A stretch of 49,255 nt of DNA from Lachnospiraceae bacterium (GCA_017438305.1 JAFRVX010000084.1:1-49255), one strand, 5' to 3'; numbered from the stretch's first letter, positions 7,712 through 16,580 are shown. A program made the numbers and translations. The notes: generated by a model not told the origin, from the letters alone.

Positions 7712-8923
7712 TTAATCACCGCAGTAGATCTTCAGGATCTCTGAGGGGATGTGAGCCCGGATGAAATCGCTGGAAGACGCGGTTTCACAGGCTTCCCGGA
7801 AGGTGCCCGGAAGTTTCTCGAAAGAAGAAAGGACCCGGGCATCCGCTGTATAAAAGTTGATGTCGGCGGGAGCGCAGAGTTCCCGCTTTTTTGCGATCCC
7901 GTCCAGACCGGCATAGATCATCAGCGAAAAAGCCAGATAAGGGTTCGCGGCAGGGTCCGGGGACCGGAGTTCCGCCCGGCGGTATTCGCCGTCGGCGGCC
8001 GGGATGCGTACCAGCTGCTGACGGTTTTCACGGGACCAGGAAACATAGCGGGGAGCTTTGTGATTTCCCAGGCGCCGGTAAGAGGCCTCGCAGGGATTCA
8101 GAAAAGCCGTCATCTCCCCGGCATGCTGAAGGATCCCGGCGATCATCTGAGAGAAAACCGCCTCATCTCCGAAGGGACGCAGGGACATATTGATATGGAA
8201 ACCGTTTCCGGGAAATTCCGGCAGAGGTTTGGGAGAAAAATCCGCAGCCATACCGTTCCGGTGGGCGATGGTCCTGACCACACGCTGGAAGGTCAGCGCG
8301 TTATCGGCGGCGGTCAGGGCATCGGCGTAGCGAAAATCGATCTCGTTCTGCCCGGGGCCCTCTTCGTGATGTGAACTTTCGGGACGTATGCCCATCTGCT
8401 CCAGGGTTAGACAGATCTCGCGGCGGATGTTTTCGCCCTGGTCTTCCGGGGCGATATCCATATAGCCTGCCTCGTCGCCGGGGATCTTTGTGGCCCGGCC
8501 TTTTTCATCCAGCTGGAAGAGATAGAATTCCTGTTCGGCGCCGAAAGTGAATTCAAAACCGGCTTTTTCCGCGGCGGAAACCGCGGTTTTCAACAGATTT
8601 CGCGTATCACAGGGGAAGGGGGTCCCGTCGGGCCGGGTAATGCCGGAAAACATCTGGACCACCCGGCCGTGTTCCGGCCGCCAGGGAAGGGGCATAAGGG
8701 TTTCCGGTTCGGGGTGCAGCAGCAGATCGCTGCGGACTTCATCCCCGAAACCGGTTATCGCCGAAGCATCGAAGGAAATGCCGTATTCAAAGGCGCGAGG
8801 GAGTTCGTCCGGCATGATGGCGATGTTTTTCTGCTTTCCGAAAACGTCACAGAAAGTCAGACGGATAAACTTGACGTCTTCCTCCTGTGTAAACTGAATG
8901 ACCTCTTCCTTTGAATATTTCAT
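7712..8923 (-). CDS. glnA: Glutamine synthetase type I
   Basis: A 403-residue enzyme joining ammonia to glutamate at the expense of ATP. The N-terminal beta-grasp part (FIRLTFCDVFGKQKN) is followed by the catalytic domain with GAEQEFYLF, the metal-binding SSHHEEGPGQNEIDFRY, GNGFHINMS and a LRSPDPAANPYLAFSLMI segment. It is shorter than the usual ~440 residues and lacks an obvious adenylylation loop, so it is a compact GSI form. I chose the ATG at 8923 because AGGAGGAAGCC directly precedes it; an in-frame ATG five codons upstream has no ribosome binding site. It lies 17 bases after the GXGXG subunit gene. A second, unrelated type III enzyme is encoded divergently at 14396. Confidence 0.92.
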   Translation of the reverse strand: MKYSKEEVIQFTQEEDVKFIRLTFCDVFGKQKNIAIMPDELPRAFEYGISFDASAITGFGDEVRSDLLLHPEPETLMPLPWRPEHGRVVQMFSGITRPDGTPFPCDTRNLLKTAVSAAEKAGFEFTFGAEQEFYLFQLDEKGRATKIPGDEAGYMDIAPEDQGENIRREICLTLEQMGIRPESSHHEEGPGQNEIDFRYADALTAADNALTFQRVVRTIAHRNGMAADFSPKPLPEFPGNGFHINMSLRPFGDEAVFSQMIAGILQHAGEMTAFLNPCEASYRRLGNHKAPRYVSWSRENRQQLVRIPAADGEYRRAELRSPDPAANPYLAFSLMIYAGLDGIAKKRELCAPADINFYTADARVLSSFEKLPGTFREACETASSSDFIRAHIPSEILKIYCGD

Positions 8924-8940
8924 GGCTTCCTCCTGCATGA

Positions 8941-9663
8941 TTAGTTTGCTACATACATCTGTGTGTAAGGATTGCTGCTGTCCGGGGTAACGACGGTGAA
9001 AGCAGATGAAAGGACTTTTTCCGTATCAAGGCCGAAAAGGCTGCAGTATTCCGTGATGTGGGACCGGAGTTCCCGAAGATCTTCGCTGTCCGTCCTTCTG
9101 GCTGTGACCTGGTCCGGAAAGACCACGTTTTTACAGTCCGAGCGCAGGAACATTTTCCCGCCGTGCATGCCTGTACAGGGGAAAAAGCCCACGCATTTAT
9201 CCTCCGGAGTTTCCAGATTCAGGACGATGATGATGCCGCCGGCCTGATATTCTCCCAGAAAGCTTCCGGCCTTTCCGCCGATCACCATCAGCGGGACTTT
9301 ATCCTCGTAGGCTTTCATATGGATGCCAGCGCGGTATCCGGCATTGCCCCGGACGTAGATCTTCCCGCCGCGCATGGCATATCCCGCCGCATCGCCGATG
9401 CTTCCGTGCACCACGATGGTACCGGCGTTCATGGTATCGCCCACGGCGTCCTGGGCATTGGACAGAACGGTCAGGGTGCCGCCGTTCAGATAGGCGCCCA
9501 GCGCGTTCCCGGGGATCCCCCGGATCGTGATATCCCTGCCGGACATGCCTGCCGCGATAAAACGCTGCCCGCAGCAACCCTCCAGTGTACAGGCGTCCCC
9601 GGTCTTTCTGATGGCTTCGTTCAGTTCTTTATGATCTAATCCTTCTGCATTAATTAAAGTCAT
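8941..9663 (-). CDS. Glutamate synthase GXGXG (C-terminal beta-helix) subunit
   Basis: A 240-residue protein matching the C-terminal domain of the glutamate synthase large subunit, encoded separately. It shows the repeated GxxxGxxxxGG pattern of the right-handed beta-helix at about 45-130 (AYLNGGTLTVLSNAQDAVGD, GTIVVHGSIGDAAGYAM, GGKIYVRGNAGYRAG). In bacterial GltB this domain is structural and holds the amidotransferase and FMN domains together. The ATG at 9663 follows a GGAGG; a TTG six codons upstream would extend it slightly. The gene starts within a few bases of the end of the oxidoreductase gene, which indicates translational coupling. Confidence 0.88.
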   Translation of the reverse strand: MTLINAEGLDHKELNEAIRKTGDACTLEGCCGQRFIAAGMSGRDITIRGIPGNALGAYLNGGTLTVLSNAQDAVGDTMNAGTIVVHGSIGDAAGYAMRGGKIYVRGNAGYRAGIHMKAYEDKVPLMVIGGKAGSFLGEYQAGGIIIVLNLETPEDKCVGFFPCTGMHGGKMFLRSDCKNVVFPDQVTARRTDSEDLRELRSHITEYCSLFGLDTEKVLSSAFTVVTPDSSNPYTQMYVAN

Positions 9664-9664
9664 A

Positions 9665-10897
9665 TTATACCACGCCTCCAAAGGTTTTTCTACGCTTCCC
9701 GGGCGAAAAGGCAGCGGTTGCGGCGGCCTTCTTCAGCATCTCGAAATCGAGAGAGGATAAAGGCGTCTTCTCCCGGATAAGGGACGTATAGATGCCCGCC
9801 CGTTCATGGCCGCCGATCAGGATAAAACCCTTCAGCCGGTCATCTTTGACGAACAGTCTTTTCAGAGAATCCTCGGTCTTTTCTTCGTACGGTTCGCCGT
9901 CATAAGATCCCGCCGTCATGGCATGGAGTCCGAAAAAGCCGATGGAATTCATGGGAATGGCATTGTCAAATACCGCGGAGCCTCCGGCCATATTGATGCC
10001 GGCGATCTGCCCCTGCATGCAGGCGTTCGGAAGGATGGCCAGCACTCTTTTCTGACCGATGGAACTGTCAAAGCCCTCGGTACAGTCTCCGGCGGCATAG
10101 ATATGTTCCAGAGAAGTCTGCATCCGTTCATCCACCAGGATCCCGTGGCTGACTTCTCCGCCGGCAGCTTTTATGAGCGCCGTGTTGGCCCGGACGCCTA
10201 CGGCCAGCACCAGAATATCGAAGGGCACGTCCGCTCCGCTCTGCATATGGGCCAGATTTCCCTCAAAACGGCTGACGCTGTTGTTCAGGAAAAAGGTCAG
10301 GCCATGCGTTTCCAGATGCCGCTGCATCAAGGCAGCGCATTCCTGATCCAGAATACTGGAAAGGATACGGTCCGCCAGGTCGCAGACCGTGACGCTCTCC
10401 ACCCGTTCCGCAATGCCTTCGGCGCATTTTAAGCCGATCAGCCCCGCTCCGATGATCAGTACGCGGCTTTCCGGCGTGAGGGCTTCTTCCAGCGCCAGGG
10501 CGTCGTCCAGGGTCATAAAGACGTATTGTTTCTGAACGGTATCCAGGCCTTCAAAAGCCGGGACAAAGGGCGACGAACCGGCAGCCACACAGAGCTCCGT
10601 ATAAGAGATGAGCGAACCGTCGTCCAGTTCCACTTCCTTTGTATCCTGCCGGACCTTTACGGCCTTCCTGCCGTACAGGACCCGGCAGCGGTTCTTTTCA
10701 TAGAAATCAGCCGGACGGTAATTCATCCGGGGAAGGTCGGTTTTTCCTTCCAGATAATAGGAGATCAGCGGTCTGCAGTAAACGGCATGATTTTCTTCCG
10801 AGATCACGGTGATGCTGCCGGCGTCATCCCTGCTCCGGATCCCTTCGATACAGCCGGCGGCGGCCACGCCGTTTCCGATGATGACGTATTCTTTCAT
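9665..10897 (-). CDS. FAD-dependent pyridine-nucleotide oxidoreductase of the glutamate synthase operon
   Basis: A 410-residue flavoprotein of the NirB/rubredoxin-reductase type. An N-terminal FAD-binding dinucleotide fold (YVIIGNGVAAAGCIEGIR) is followed by CRPLISYYLEGK, a second Rossmann fold for NAD(P)H (VLIIGAGLIGLKCAEGIAE, about 145-165) and the late FAD motif IYAAGDCTEG near 265. It replaces the usual GltD small subunit and probably feeds electrons to the adjacent ferredoxin and then to the FMN core. GGGGGGAGG precedes the ATG by 4 bases, and the start overlaps the ferredoxin stop (ATGA). It could also act with other ferredoxin partners; NADH or NADPH preference is not evident. Confidence 0.88.
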   Translation of the reverse strand: MKEYVIIGNGVAAAGCIEGIRSRDDAGSITVISEENHAVYCRPLISYYLEGKTDLPRMNYRPADFYEKNRCRVLYGRKAVKVRQDTKEVELDDGSLISYTELCVAAGSSPFVPAFEGLDTVQKQYVFMTLDDALALEEALTPESRVLIIGAGLIGLKCAEGIAERVESVTVCDLADRILSSILDQECAALMQRHLETHGLTFFLNNSVSRFEGNLAHMQSGADVPFDILVLAVGVRANTALIKAAGGEVSHGILVDERMQTSLEHIYAAGDCTEGFDSSIGQKRVLAILPNACMQGQIAGINMAGGSAVFDNAIPMNSIGFFGLHAMTAGSYDGEPYEEKTEDSLKRLFVKDDRLKGFILIGGHERAGIYTSLIREKTPLSSLDFEMLKKAAATAAFSPGKRRKTFGGVV

Positions 10898-11334
10898 AAG
10901 ACCTCCCCCCTTTCCTCATAAACAATGGCTCTGTTGGGGCAGCCCTTCACGCAGGCCGGCTCTCCGACCGTATTCGAGAGGCACAGTTCGCATTTCTGCA
11001 TAACGCCGTTTTCATCCGGGGAAAGGGCTCCGTAGGGACAGACCAGCACACAGGTAAAGCAGCCCACACATTTGTTTTTGTCGATGCGGACCACGCCGTC
11101 CTCCTTTGTGATCGCGCCGGCAATACAGCTTTTGACACAGATGGGATCTTCACAGTGCCGGCAGGAGACAGCATAAGAGATCCTGTCATTTTCTTCCACA
11201 TGGATGCGGGGATAGATGGGTTTTCCTTTCAGGGCAAGCACCATATCGGAAAGGCCTGAATTGGCAAAAGCGCAGTTGTATTCGCAGAGATGACAGGCCA
11301 GGCACCATTCTTCATTCACATAAACACGTTTCAT
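10894..11334 (-). CDS. Polyferredoxin electron-transfer subunit (4Fe-4S)
   Basis: A 146-residue iron-sulfur protein of the HycB/CooF type. Cysteine clusters appear in order: CLACHLCEYNC at about 10-20, CRHCEDPICVKSC at about 53-65, CVGCFTCVLVCPYG at about 84-96, and a final CELC...CVKGCP set. They could hold three to four 4Fe-4S centres. It sits between the FMN glutamate synthase core and the FAD oxidoreductase, so it is the likely electron carrier between them. The ATG at 11334 lies four bases after the previous stop and after a GGGGGAA; the longer frame upstream overlaps the synthase gene and is not needed. Confidence 0.88.
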   Translation of the reverse strand: MKRVYVNEEWCLACHLCEYNCAFANSGLSDMVLALKGKPIYPRIHVEENDRISYAVSCRHCEDPICVKSCIAGAITKEDGVVRIDKNKCVGCFTCVLVCPYGALSPDENGVMQKCELCLSNTVGEPACVKGCPNRAIVYEERGEVL

Positions 11335-11338
11335 AGCA

Positions 11339-12844
11339 TTATTCCCCCGCATGGGATATTCCCAGGATATGCAGTTCCGTTTCATTCAGACCCACGCCCC
11401 GGAGCATGAGGCGGTTGCCCCGCAGGGCTTCGATGGAATTTATGCCCATGCCGCCCATAAGCTCCATGATCTCATGCCGCCAGGCGGTCATGAGGTTCAC
11501 CAGCCGTTCGCTTCCGATGTCCGGATTCAGTCTTTTCACCAGGTCCGGACGCTGGGTTGCAATGCCCCAGTTGCATTTGCCTGTCTGGCAGGTGCGGCAG
11601 AGATGGCAGCCTAAAGCCAGCAGGGCAGCGGTGGCGACATAGCAGGCGTCCGCTCCCAGGGCGATGGCCTTGACCACGTCCGAAGCGCTGCGGATAGAAC
11701 CGCCCGCCACCAGGGAAACGTGGTTCCGGATCCCTTCGTCACGAAGCCTCTGATCCACGGAAGCCAGCGCCAGTTCAATGGGGATGCCCACGTTGTCCCG
11801 GATCCGGGTAGGCGCAGCCCCAGTGCCGCCCCGGAAGCCGTCGATGGCGATGATATCCGCGCCGCTTCTGGCGATGCCGCTGGCAATGGCGGCGATATTA
11901 TGGACGGCGGCCACCTTTACGATCACGGGCTTGGTATACTGTGTGGCCTCTTTCAGGGAATAAACCAGCTGGCGGAGGTCTTCGATGGAATAGATATCGT
12001 GGTGAGGCGCCGGGGAAATGGCATCAGATCCTTCCGGGATCATCCGTGTCCGGGAAACGTCGCCTACGATCTTGGTCCCGGGCAGGTGTCCCCCGATGCC
12101 CGGCTTGGCGCCCTGACCCATTTTGATCTCAATGGCGGCGCCTGCTTCCAGATAATCCTCATGAACGCCGAAGCGTCCGCTCGCCACCTGGACGATGGTA
12201 TTGGCTCCGTACTGATAAAAATCTTCGTGCAGACCGCCTTCGCCGGTGTTGTAGAGGATGCCGGATTCTGTGGCAGCCCGTGCCAGGGAGGCATGGGCGT
12301 TATAACTGATGGAGCCGTAGCTCATGGCCGAAAACATGACCGGAAGGGCCAGATCGATCTGAGGCGGCAGATCACAGATTATTCTGCCGGAAGCGTCCCG
12401 CAGGATCTTATCCGGCTTTTTTCCTAAAGAAACATGGGTCTCCATGGGCTCCCGCAGCGGGTCGATGGAGGGGTTCGTGACCTGGGAGGCATTGATCAGG
12501 ATCCTGTCCCAGTAAACCGGGAGAGGCCTGGGATTGCCCATGGAAGAGAGCAGGACGCCTCCGCTTCCGGCCTGTTTGTAGATCTCCCGGATGGTGTCAT
12601 TCTGCCAGTTGGCGTTTTCACGGAGCAGACAGTCGCTTTTAACGATCTTCAGCGCCCGGGTGGGACACAGCGAGACGCAGCGCTGGCAATTGACGCATTT
12701 TGTCTCATCGCTTATCATCATCCCCCGTTCCGGGCTGTAAGCGTGGACCTCGTTGGCGCATTGTCTTTCACAGACGCGGCAGGCAATGCATCGAGATTCA
12801 TTACGTATGACTTCGAATTCGGGATAGATAAAATCCACACCCAT
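11339..12844 (-). CDS. gltB: Glutamate synthase FMN-domain subunit (archaeal-type) with N-terminal ferredoxin domain
   Basis: A 501-residue protein. Residues 10-70 hold two 4Fe-4S motifs (CIACRVCERQC and CVNCQRCVSLCP). The rest is the (beta/alpha)8 FMN domain that reduces 2-iminoglutarate to glutamate: AMSYGSISYNAH, GEGG, the KMGQGAKPGIGG segment, DGFRGGTGAAPTR, and the 3Fe-4S cysteines in CHLCRTCQTGKCNWGIATQ near 420. The amidotransferase and GXGXG domains normally fused to it are separate genes here, as in archaeal-type glutamate synthase. Its ATG overlaps the preceding stop (TAATG) and follows AAGGAGG. It is the catalytic centre of the operon. Confidence 0.92.
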   Translation of the reverse strand: MGVDFIYPEFEVIRNESRCIACRVCERQCANEVHAYSPERGMMISDETKCVNCQRCVSLCPTRALKIVKSDCLLRENANWQNDTIREIYKQAGSGGVLLSSMGNPRPLPVYWDRILINASQVTNPSIDPLREPMETHVSLGKKPDKILRDASGRIICDLPPQIDLALPVMFSAMSYGSISYNAHASLARAATESGILYNTGEGGLHEDFYQYGANTIVQVASGRFGVHEDYLEAGAAIEIKMGQGAKPGIGGHLPGTKIVGDVSRTRMIPEGSDAISPAPHHDIYSIEDLRQLVYSLKEATQYTKPVIVKVAAVHNIAAIASGIARSGADIIAIDGFRGGTGAAPTRIRDNVGIPIELALASVDQRLRDEGIRNHVSLVAGGSIRSASDVVKAIALGADACYVATAALLALGCHLCRTCQTGKCNWGIATQRPDLVKRLNPDIGSERLVNLMTAWRHEIMELMGGMGINSIEALRGNRLMLRGVGLNETELHILGISHAGE

Positions 12845-13938
12845 TAAAGCACACCTCCTTCCACCTGTATGATCACCGGTTCCCCGCCGGCAGGAGCCCA
12901 GATGTTTTCCGCCTCCGGTTCCATAACGCGGATGGCGGCTTCCTCACTGGCGATATACACCCGGTCGCCCTTTTCCCCGATGACCATGGATCTGAGCTTC
13001 AGACGGTCGTTCAGGGCCATGAGGCCGCCGGTAAATCCCAGTATGACAGAGAAGGGACCGGTAATGAGAAGGCTCGGGAAAACGGTGCGGAGATACCGAT
13101 GAAGCTCCCCGGCAGCCTTGTCCCGTTCATTTTCGATGGTGCTCCAGAAAGGCGCCGCGATCACGCTGGCGGCCTCCTGAAGGGTCAGCCCCTGCACCCG
13201 GACCAGATAATCCAGAATATAGGTAATCACTTCCGTATCGGTCTGGAGCGTGCATTTATAGCCGAACATTTCGATAAACCGCCGGTTGGCGTCATAGGAA
13301 GAGATCTCCCCGTTATGAACGACAGAGTAATCCAGCAGTGTAAAAGGATGGGCCCCGCCCCACCAGCCCGGGGTGTTGGTCGGATAACGGCCGTGGGCTG
13401 TCCAGGAATAACCTTCATATTGTTCCAGACGGTAAAAGGCGGCCACGTCTTCGGGAAAGCCTACGGCCTTAAAGGTGCCCATATTTTTGCCGCTGGAAAA
13501 AACATAAGCGCCCGGGATGCCGGTGTTGATCCGCATGGCAGCCCTGGCGACGAATTCTTTTTCGTCCAGCTGAAGGCTGGCCAGCATGGATTTCAGCGGA
13601 TCGACAAAGTACCGCCAGATGATGGGTTCATCGGTAATGCTGGGGATCTTCCGGGTGGGGATCCGCTCGGAATGGACGATTTCAAAATATTCCTTCAGAT
13701 AAGTCTCGCATTCCGCCCTGGCCCCGCGGTCGTCAAAAAACAGGTGGAGCGCATAGAATTCTTTATATTCCGGATAAATGCCGTAACCGGCAAATCCGCC
13801 GCCCAGCCCGTTGCTGCGGTCATGCATGGGTTTCATGGCAGACGCGATCAGTTCTCCCGATATTCTTTCGCCGCTTTTTGAAATGACTGCGGCGATGGCA
13901 CAGCCGGAGGGAATACGTATCTGGCCTTCTTTTGTCAT
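12844..13938 (-). CDS. Glutamate synthase class II glutamine amidotransferase subunit
   Basis: A 364-residue protein corresponding to the N-terminal domain of glutamate synthase, which hydrolyses glutamine and delivers ammonia to the FMN core. The expected nucleophile is Cys13 (IPSGCAIAAVI), so a short propeptide must be removed as in other Ntn amidotransferases. Further family marks are GLGGGFAGYGIYP, HGRYPTNTPGWWGGAHPF and LDYSVVHNGEISSYDANRR. The ATG at 13938 is preceded by AAAGGAGGG; the longer frame to 14142 runs through the terminator and promoter and is not used. It is the first gene of the seven-gene operon ending with the ANTAR regulator, and its leader holds an attenuator. Confidence 0.9.
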   Translation of the reverse strand: MTKEGQIRIPSGCAIAAVISKSGERISGELIASAMKPMHDRSNGLGGGFAGYGIYPEYKEFYALHLFFDDRGARAECETYLKEYFEIVHSERIPTRKIPSITDEPIIWRYFVDPLKSMLASLQLDEKEFVARAAMRINTGIPGAYVFSSGKNMGTFKAVGFPEDVAAFYRLEQYEGYSWTAHGRYPTNTPGWWGGAHPFTLLDYSVVHNGEISSYDANRRFIEMFGYKCTLQTDTEVITYILDYLVRVQGLTLQEAASVIAAPFWSTIENERDKAAGELHRYLRTVFPSLLITGPFSVILGFTGGLMALNDRLKLRSMVIGEKGDRVYIASEEAAIRVMEPEAENIWAPAGGEPVIIQVEGGVL

Positions 13939-14013
13939 GAGAAAACCCTCCTTTAAGATAGCAGTGATTCTTTCTAACGAATCCCCGAAAGTCCCGCAAA
14001 AAGCCGGGATAAA

Positions 14014-14066
14014 TAAAAAAAGGCGCCATTTCTGCACAGATTTTCTGTACGGAAATGAACGCCTTT
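14014..14066 (-). terminator. Leader attenuator of the glutamate synthase operon
   Basis: Minus-strand RNA from the promoter can fold AAAGGCG with CGCCTTT, enclosing CATTTC/GAAATG and TACAGA/TCTGTG helices, followed by seven T at 14020-14014. It lies about 75 bases upstream of the first start codon, so it must be read through for expression. Its 5' arm is shared with the hexaloop hairpin at 14053-14074. Confidence 0.8.
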
Positions 14067-14074
14067 GCTCATTT
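14053..14074 (-). promoter_or_regulatory. Candidate ANTAR target hairpin (AAAGGC hexaloop) in the gltB leader
   Basis: AAATGAGC pairs with GTTCATTT (8 pairs, one G-U) around a six-base loop AAAGGC (loop at 14066-14061). ANTAR proteins bind hairpins with hexaloops having A at position 1 and G at position 4, as here. Forming it uses bases of the terminator 5' arm, so the two folds exclude each other. A second classical hexaloop is not evident in this leader. Confidence 0.6.
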
Positions 14075-14080
14075 GCGTGG

Positions 14081-14109
14081 ATTATATAACGGTTGGTTAT
14101 TATTGTCAA
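14081..14109 (-). promoter_or_regulatory. Sigma-A promoter of the glutamate synthase operon
   Basis: TTGACA (14109-14104), a 17-base spacer and TATAAT (14086-14081) on the minus strand: a consensus promoter that places the RNA start almost at the hexaloop hairpin. Confidence 0.88.
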
Positions 14110-14183
14110 TATAAGGGGAGGGATTTTGGATGATTTAAACAAAGCCCCGGATGAATCCGGATCCTAAATGTGCAGATTGATGG

Positions 14184-14213
14184 TTGACAGCAAAAAATCA
14201 TGAGTTGTATAAT
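14184..14213 (+). promoter_or_regulatory. Sigma-A promoter of the glnN operon
   Basis: TTGACA (14184-14189), an 18-base spacer and TATAAT (14208-14213) on plus, divergent from the gltB promoter about 75 bases away. Transcription should begin near 14220, just before the first hexaloop hairpin. Confidence 0.88.
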
Positions 14214-14223
14214 GTCGCACATG

Positions 14224-14275
14224 AAGGCAAAGGCGTCTTTTTGAGCGGTAAGGCTCGAAGACGCCCTTTTTTCTT
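14224..14275 (+). promoter_or_regulatory. First hexaloop hairpin and overlapping terminator in the glnN leader
   Basis: AAGGC-AAAGGC-GTCTT (14224-14239) forms a 5-bp hairpin with the hexaloop AAAGGC. The overlapping terminator pairs GGCGTCTT (14232-14239) with AAGACGCC (14258-14265) and is followed by CTTTTTTC. The two structures share bases and are mutually exclusive. This is what an ANTAR-controlled attenuator needs. Confidence 0.65.
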
Positions 14276-14314
14276 TTTACGGGAAAAGAGTTGTCTGAAC
14301 AACAGGATACGGAT

Positions 14315-14365
14315 AAAGGCAAAGGCGTCTTTTGTGTTTTCACGGAAGGAACCTTTGCCTTTTTT
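14315..14365 (+). promoter_or_regulatory. Second hexaloop hairpin and overlapping terminator in the glnN leader
   Basis: AAAGGC-AAAGGC-GTCTTT (14315-14332) is a 6-bp hairpin with the same AAAGGC loop. The competing terminator pairs GGCAAAGG (14318-14325) with CCTTTGCC (14352-14359), with an inner CTTTTGTG/CACGGAAG helix and a T-run to 14365. Here the loop bases themselves are part of the terminator arm. An 18-base sequence is shared exactly with the first attenuator. Confidence 0.65.
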
Positions 14366-14395
14366 CATTTTTCGAAGAGAAAAGGAGATATGAAA

Positions 14396-16492
14396 ATGAG
14401 TACTGTGACAGATTACTTTGGAAGCCAGGTGTTTGACGACCGTGTCATGCGTTCCATGCTTTCGTCGGAAGTGTATGCCTCTCTCAGAAAAACGATCGAC
14501 GAGGGGACTGAACTCGACATCAGCGTGGCCAACGCGGTGGCGGAAGCCATGAAGAACTGGGCTGTGGAGAAAGGCGCGACCCATTTTACCCATTGGTTCC
14601 AACCTCTGACCGGCATTACCGCTGAGAAACATGACGGGTTTATTGCTCCGGCTCCGGACGGCAGCGTCATCATGGAGTTTTCGGGAAAGGAGCTGATCAA
14701 GGGAGAGCCGGATGCTTCTTCCTTCCCTTCCGGAGGGTTAAGGGCCACCTTTGAAGCCAGAGGCTATACCGCCTGGGATCCCACGTCCTACGCATTTATC
14801 AAGGGAAGGACCCTCTGCATCCCCACAGCTTTCTGTTCCTACGGCGGACATGCCCTGGATAAGAAAACCCCTCTCTTAAGGTCTATGGAGGTTCTGAATA
14901 AACAGGCTCTTCGCATTCTCCGGCTTTTCGGCAACAATACGGCAAAGCGGGTGGTCTCCTCGGTAGGCCCCGAACAGGAGTACTTCCTTATTACGAAGGA
15001 GATGTATGAACAGCGGCCGGACCTCCGCTTTACCGGCCGGACCCTGTTCGGCGCCATGCCGCCCAAAGGGCAGGAGTTGGACGATCACTATTTCGGCGTG
15101 ATCAAACCCGGCGTCGCTGCCTTTATGGAAGAACTGAATGATGAGCTCTGGAAGCTGGGGATCCTGGCCAAGACAGAGCATAACGAAGTGGCTCCGGCAC
15201 AGCATGAGCTGGCGCCTATCTATACCACGACGAATATTGCCACGGATCACAACCAGCTGACGATGGAGATCATGCAGAAGGTGGCTGCCAGACACGGCCT
15301 GGTCTGCCTGCTTCATGAAAAACCCTTTGCCGGCGTCAACGGCTCCGGCAAGCATAACAACTGGTCCATCGCCACAGATGAGGGCCAGAACCTCCTGTCT
15401 CCCGGCGATACGCCTTATGAGAATGCCCAGTTCCTGCTGTTCCTCTGCACAGTGATCAAAGCAGTTGATGATTATCAGGACCTGCTGCGGATCGCGGTGG
15501 CTACCGCCGGCAATGACCATCGTTTAGGCGCCAACGAAGCGCCGCCCGCGGTGATCTCGATCTTCCTGGGCGATGAACTGAACGCCGTGCTGGAAGCCAT
15601 TAAGACGGACTCCCCGTATCAGGGCACCAAGAAGACGCAGATGAAGCTGGGCGTCGACGTCCTTCCCAAGTTCAACCGCGATACCACGGACCGGAACCGG
15701 ACGTCACCCTTTGCCTTTACCGGAAACAAGTTTGAGTTCCGGATGCTGGGTTCTTCCAACAGCATCGCCTGCACCAACATCATGCTGAACAGCGCCGTTG
15801 CGGAATCCCTGCGGATCTATGCGGACCGTCTGGAGAATGCCGAAGATTTTGAGACAGAGCTTCACGAGATGATCAGGAAGACCATAAAAGATCATCAGCG
15901 CATCATCTTCAACGGCAACGGTTATGACGATGCCTGGATCACGGAAGCCACAGAAAAGAGAGGCCTCTTAAACTACAGGACCACGGCGGACTGCATGCCC
16001 CATCTGATGGATGAAAAGAACGTCACGATGCTGACATCCCTTGGCGTATTCACCGTGGATGAACTCAGATCCCGGCGGGATATCATGCTGGAGAATTACT
16101 GCAAGAGCGTCCTGATCGAAGCCAACACCATGATCAATATGGTCCATAAGAGGATCGCGCCGGCGATCACCCGCTTTACGGCGGACCTGGCGAAGGAAGC
16201 TTCCGGGAAGAAAGCGCTGTTCCCGGATCTGGCCTGCAGTTATGAGACGGAACTGGTCAGAAAGCTTTCCGTTCTGACGGACTGCATCGCCGAAAAGACC
16301 GATGAACTGGAAGAAGCGGTGCTGGGCCTTCAGGGAACGGAGGATATCGTGGAAGAATCCGCTCTGATCCGCGACACGGTGCTGCCCCGGATGAGTGAGC
16401 TCCGCATCCCCTGCGACAGGGCGGAACTGCTGACGGCCAAGAGCTACTGGCCCTTCCCGACTTACGGCGACATCCTGTTCAGCGTAAAATAA
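14396..16492 (+). CDS. glnN: Glutamine synthetase type III
   Basis: A 698-residue enzyme of the large GSIII family, typical in size. It shows the family start ([19 protein letters not shown]), the [12 protein letters not shown] segment, [36 protein letters not shown], and [15 protein letters not shown] chose the ATG at 14396, eight bases after AAGGAG; the ATG two codons earlier is too close. It is the first gene of the plus-strand nitrogen block and is preceded by two tandem attenuators. Together with the type I enzyme encoded divergently it gives the cell two unrelated glutamine synthetases under related leaders. Confidence 0.95.
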   Translation: MSTVTDYFGSQVFDDRVMRSMLSSEVYASLRKTIDEGTELDISVANAVAEAMKNWAVEKGATHFTHWFQPLTGITAEKHDGFIAPAPDGSVIMEFSGKELIKGEPDASSFPSGGLRATFEARGYTAWDPTSYAFIKGRTLCIPTAFCSYGGHALDKKTPLLRSMEVLNKQALRILRLFGNNTAKRVVSSVGPEQEYFLITKEMYEQRPDLRFTGRTLFGAMPPKGQELDDHYFGVIKPGVAAFMEELNDELWKLGILAKTEHNEVAPAQHELAPIYTTTNIATDHNQLTMEIMQKVAARHGLVCLLHEKPFAGVNGSGKHNNWSIATDEGQNLLSPGDTPYENAQFLLFLCTVIKAVDDYQDLLRIAVATAGNDHRLGANEAPPAVISIFLGDELNAVLEAIKTDSPYQGTKKTQMKLGVDVLPKFNRDTTDRNRTSPFAFTGNKFEFRMLGSSNSIACTNIMLNSAVAESLRIYADRLENAEDFETELHEMIRKTIKDHQRIIFNGNGYDDAWITEATEKRGLLNYRTTADCMPHLMDEKNVTMLTSLGVFTVDELRSRRDIMLENYCKSVLIEANTMINMVHKRIAPAITRFTADLAKEASGKKALFPDLACSYETELVRKLSVLTDCIAEKTDELEEAVLGLQGTEDIVEESALIRDTVLPRMSELRIPCDRAELLTAKSYWPFPTYGDILFSVK

Positions 16493-16517
16493 GCAAATAA
16501 GCAAAATTCTATTTCTC

Positions 16518-16549
16518 CGGCATCCTGTTTTACAGCCGGGATGCCGGGA
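16518..16549 (+). other. Intercistronic hairpin between glnN and the ammonium transporter
   Basis: CCGGCATCC pairs with GGATGCCGG around a short inner TGT/ACA element. No T-run follows, so it is more likely an RNA-processing or stability hairpin than a full terminator. Confidence 0.45.
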
Positions 16550-16580
16550 TCCATTCCACTAAGAAAGCGAGGAAATAGTT

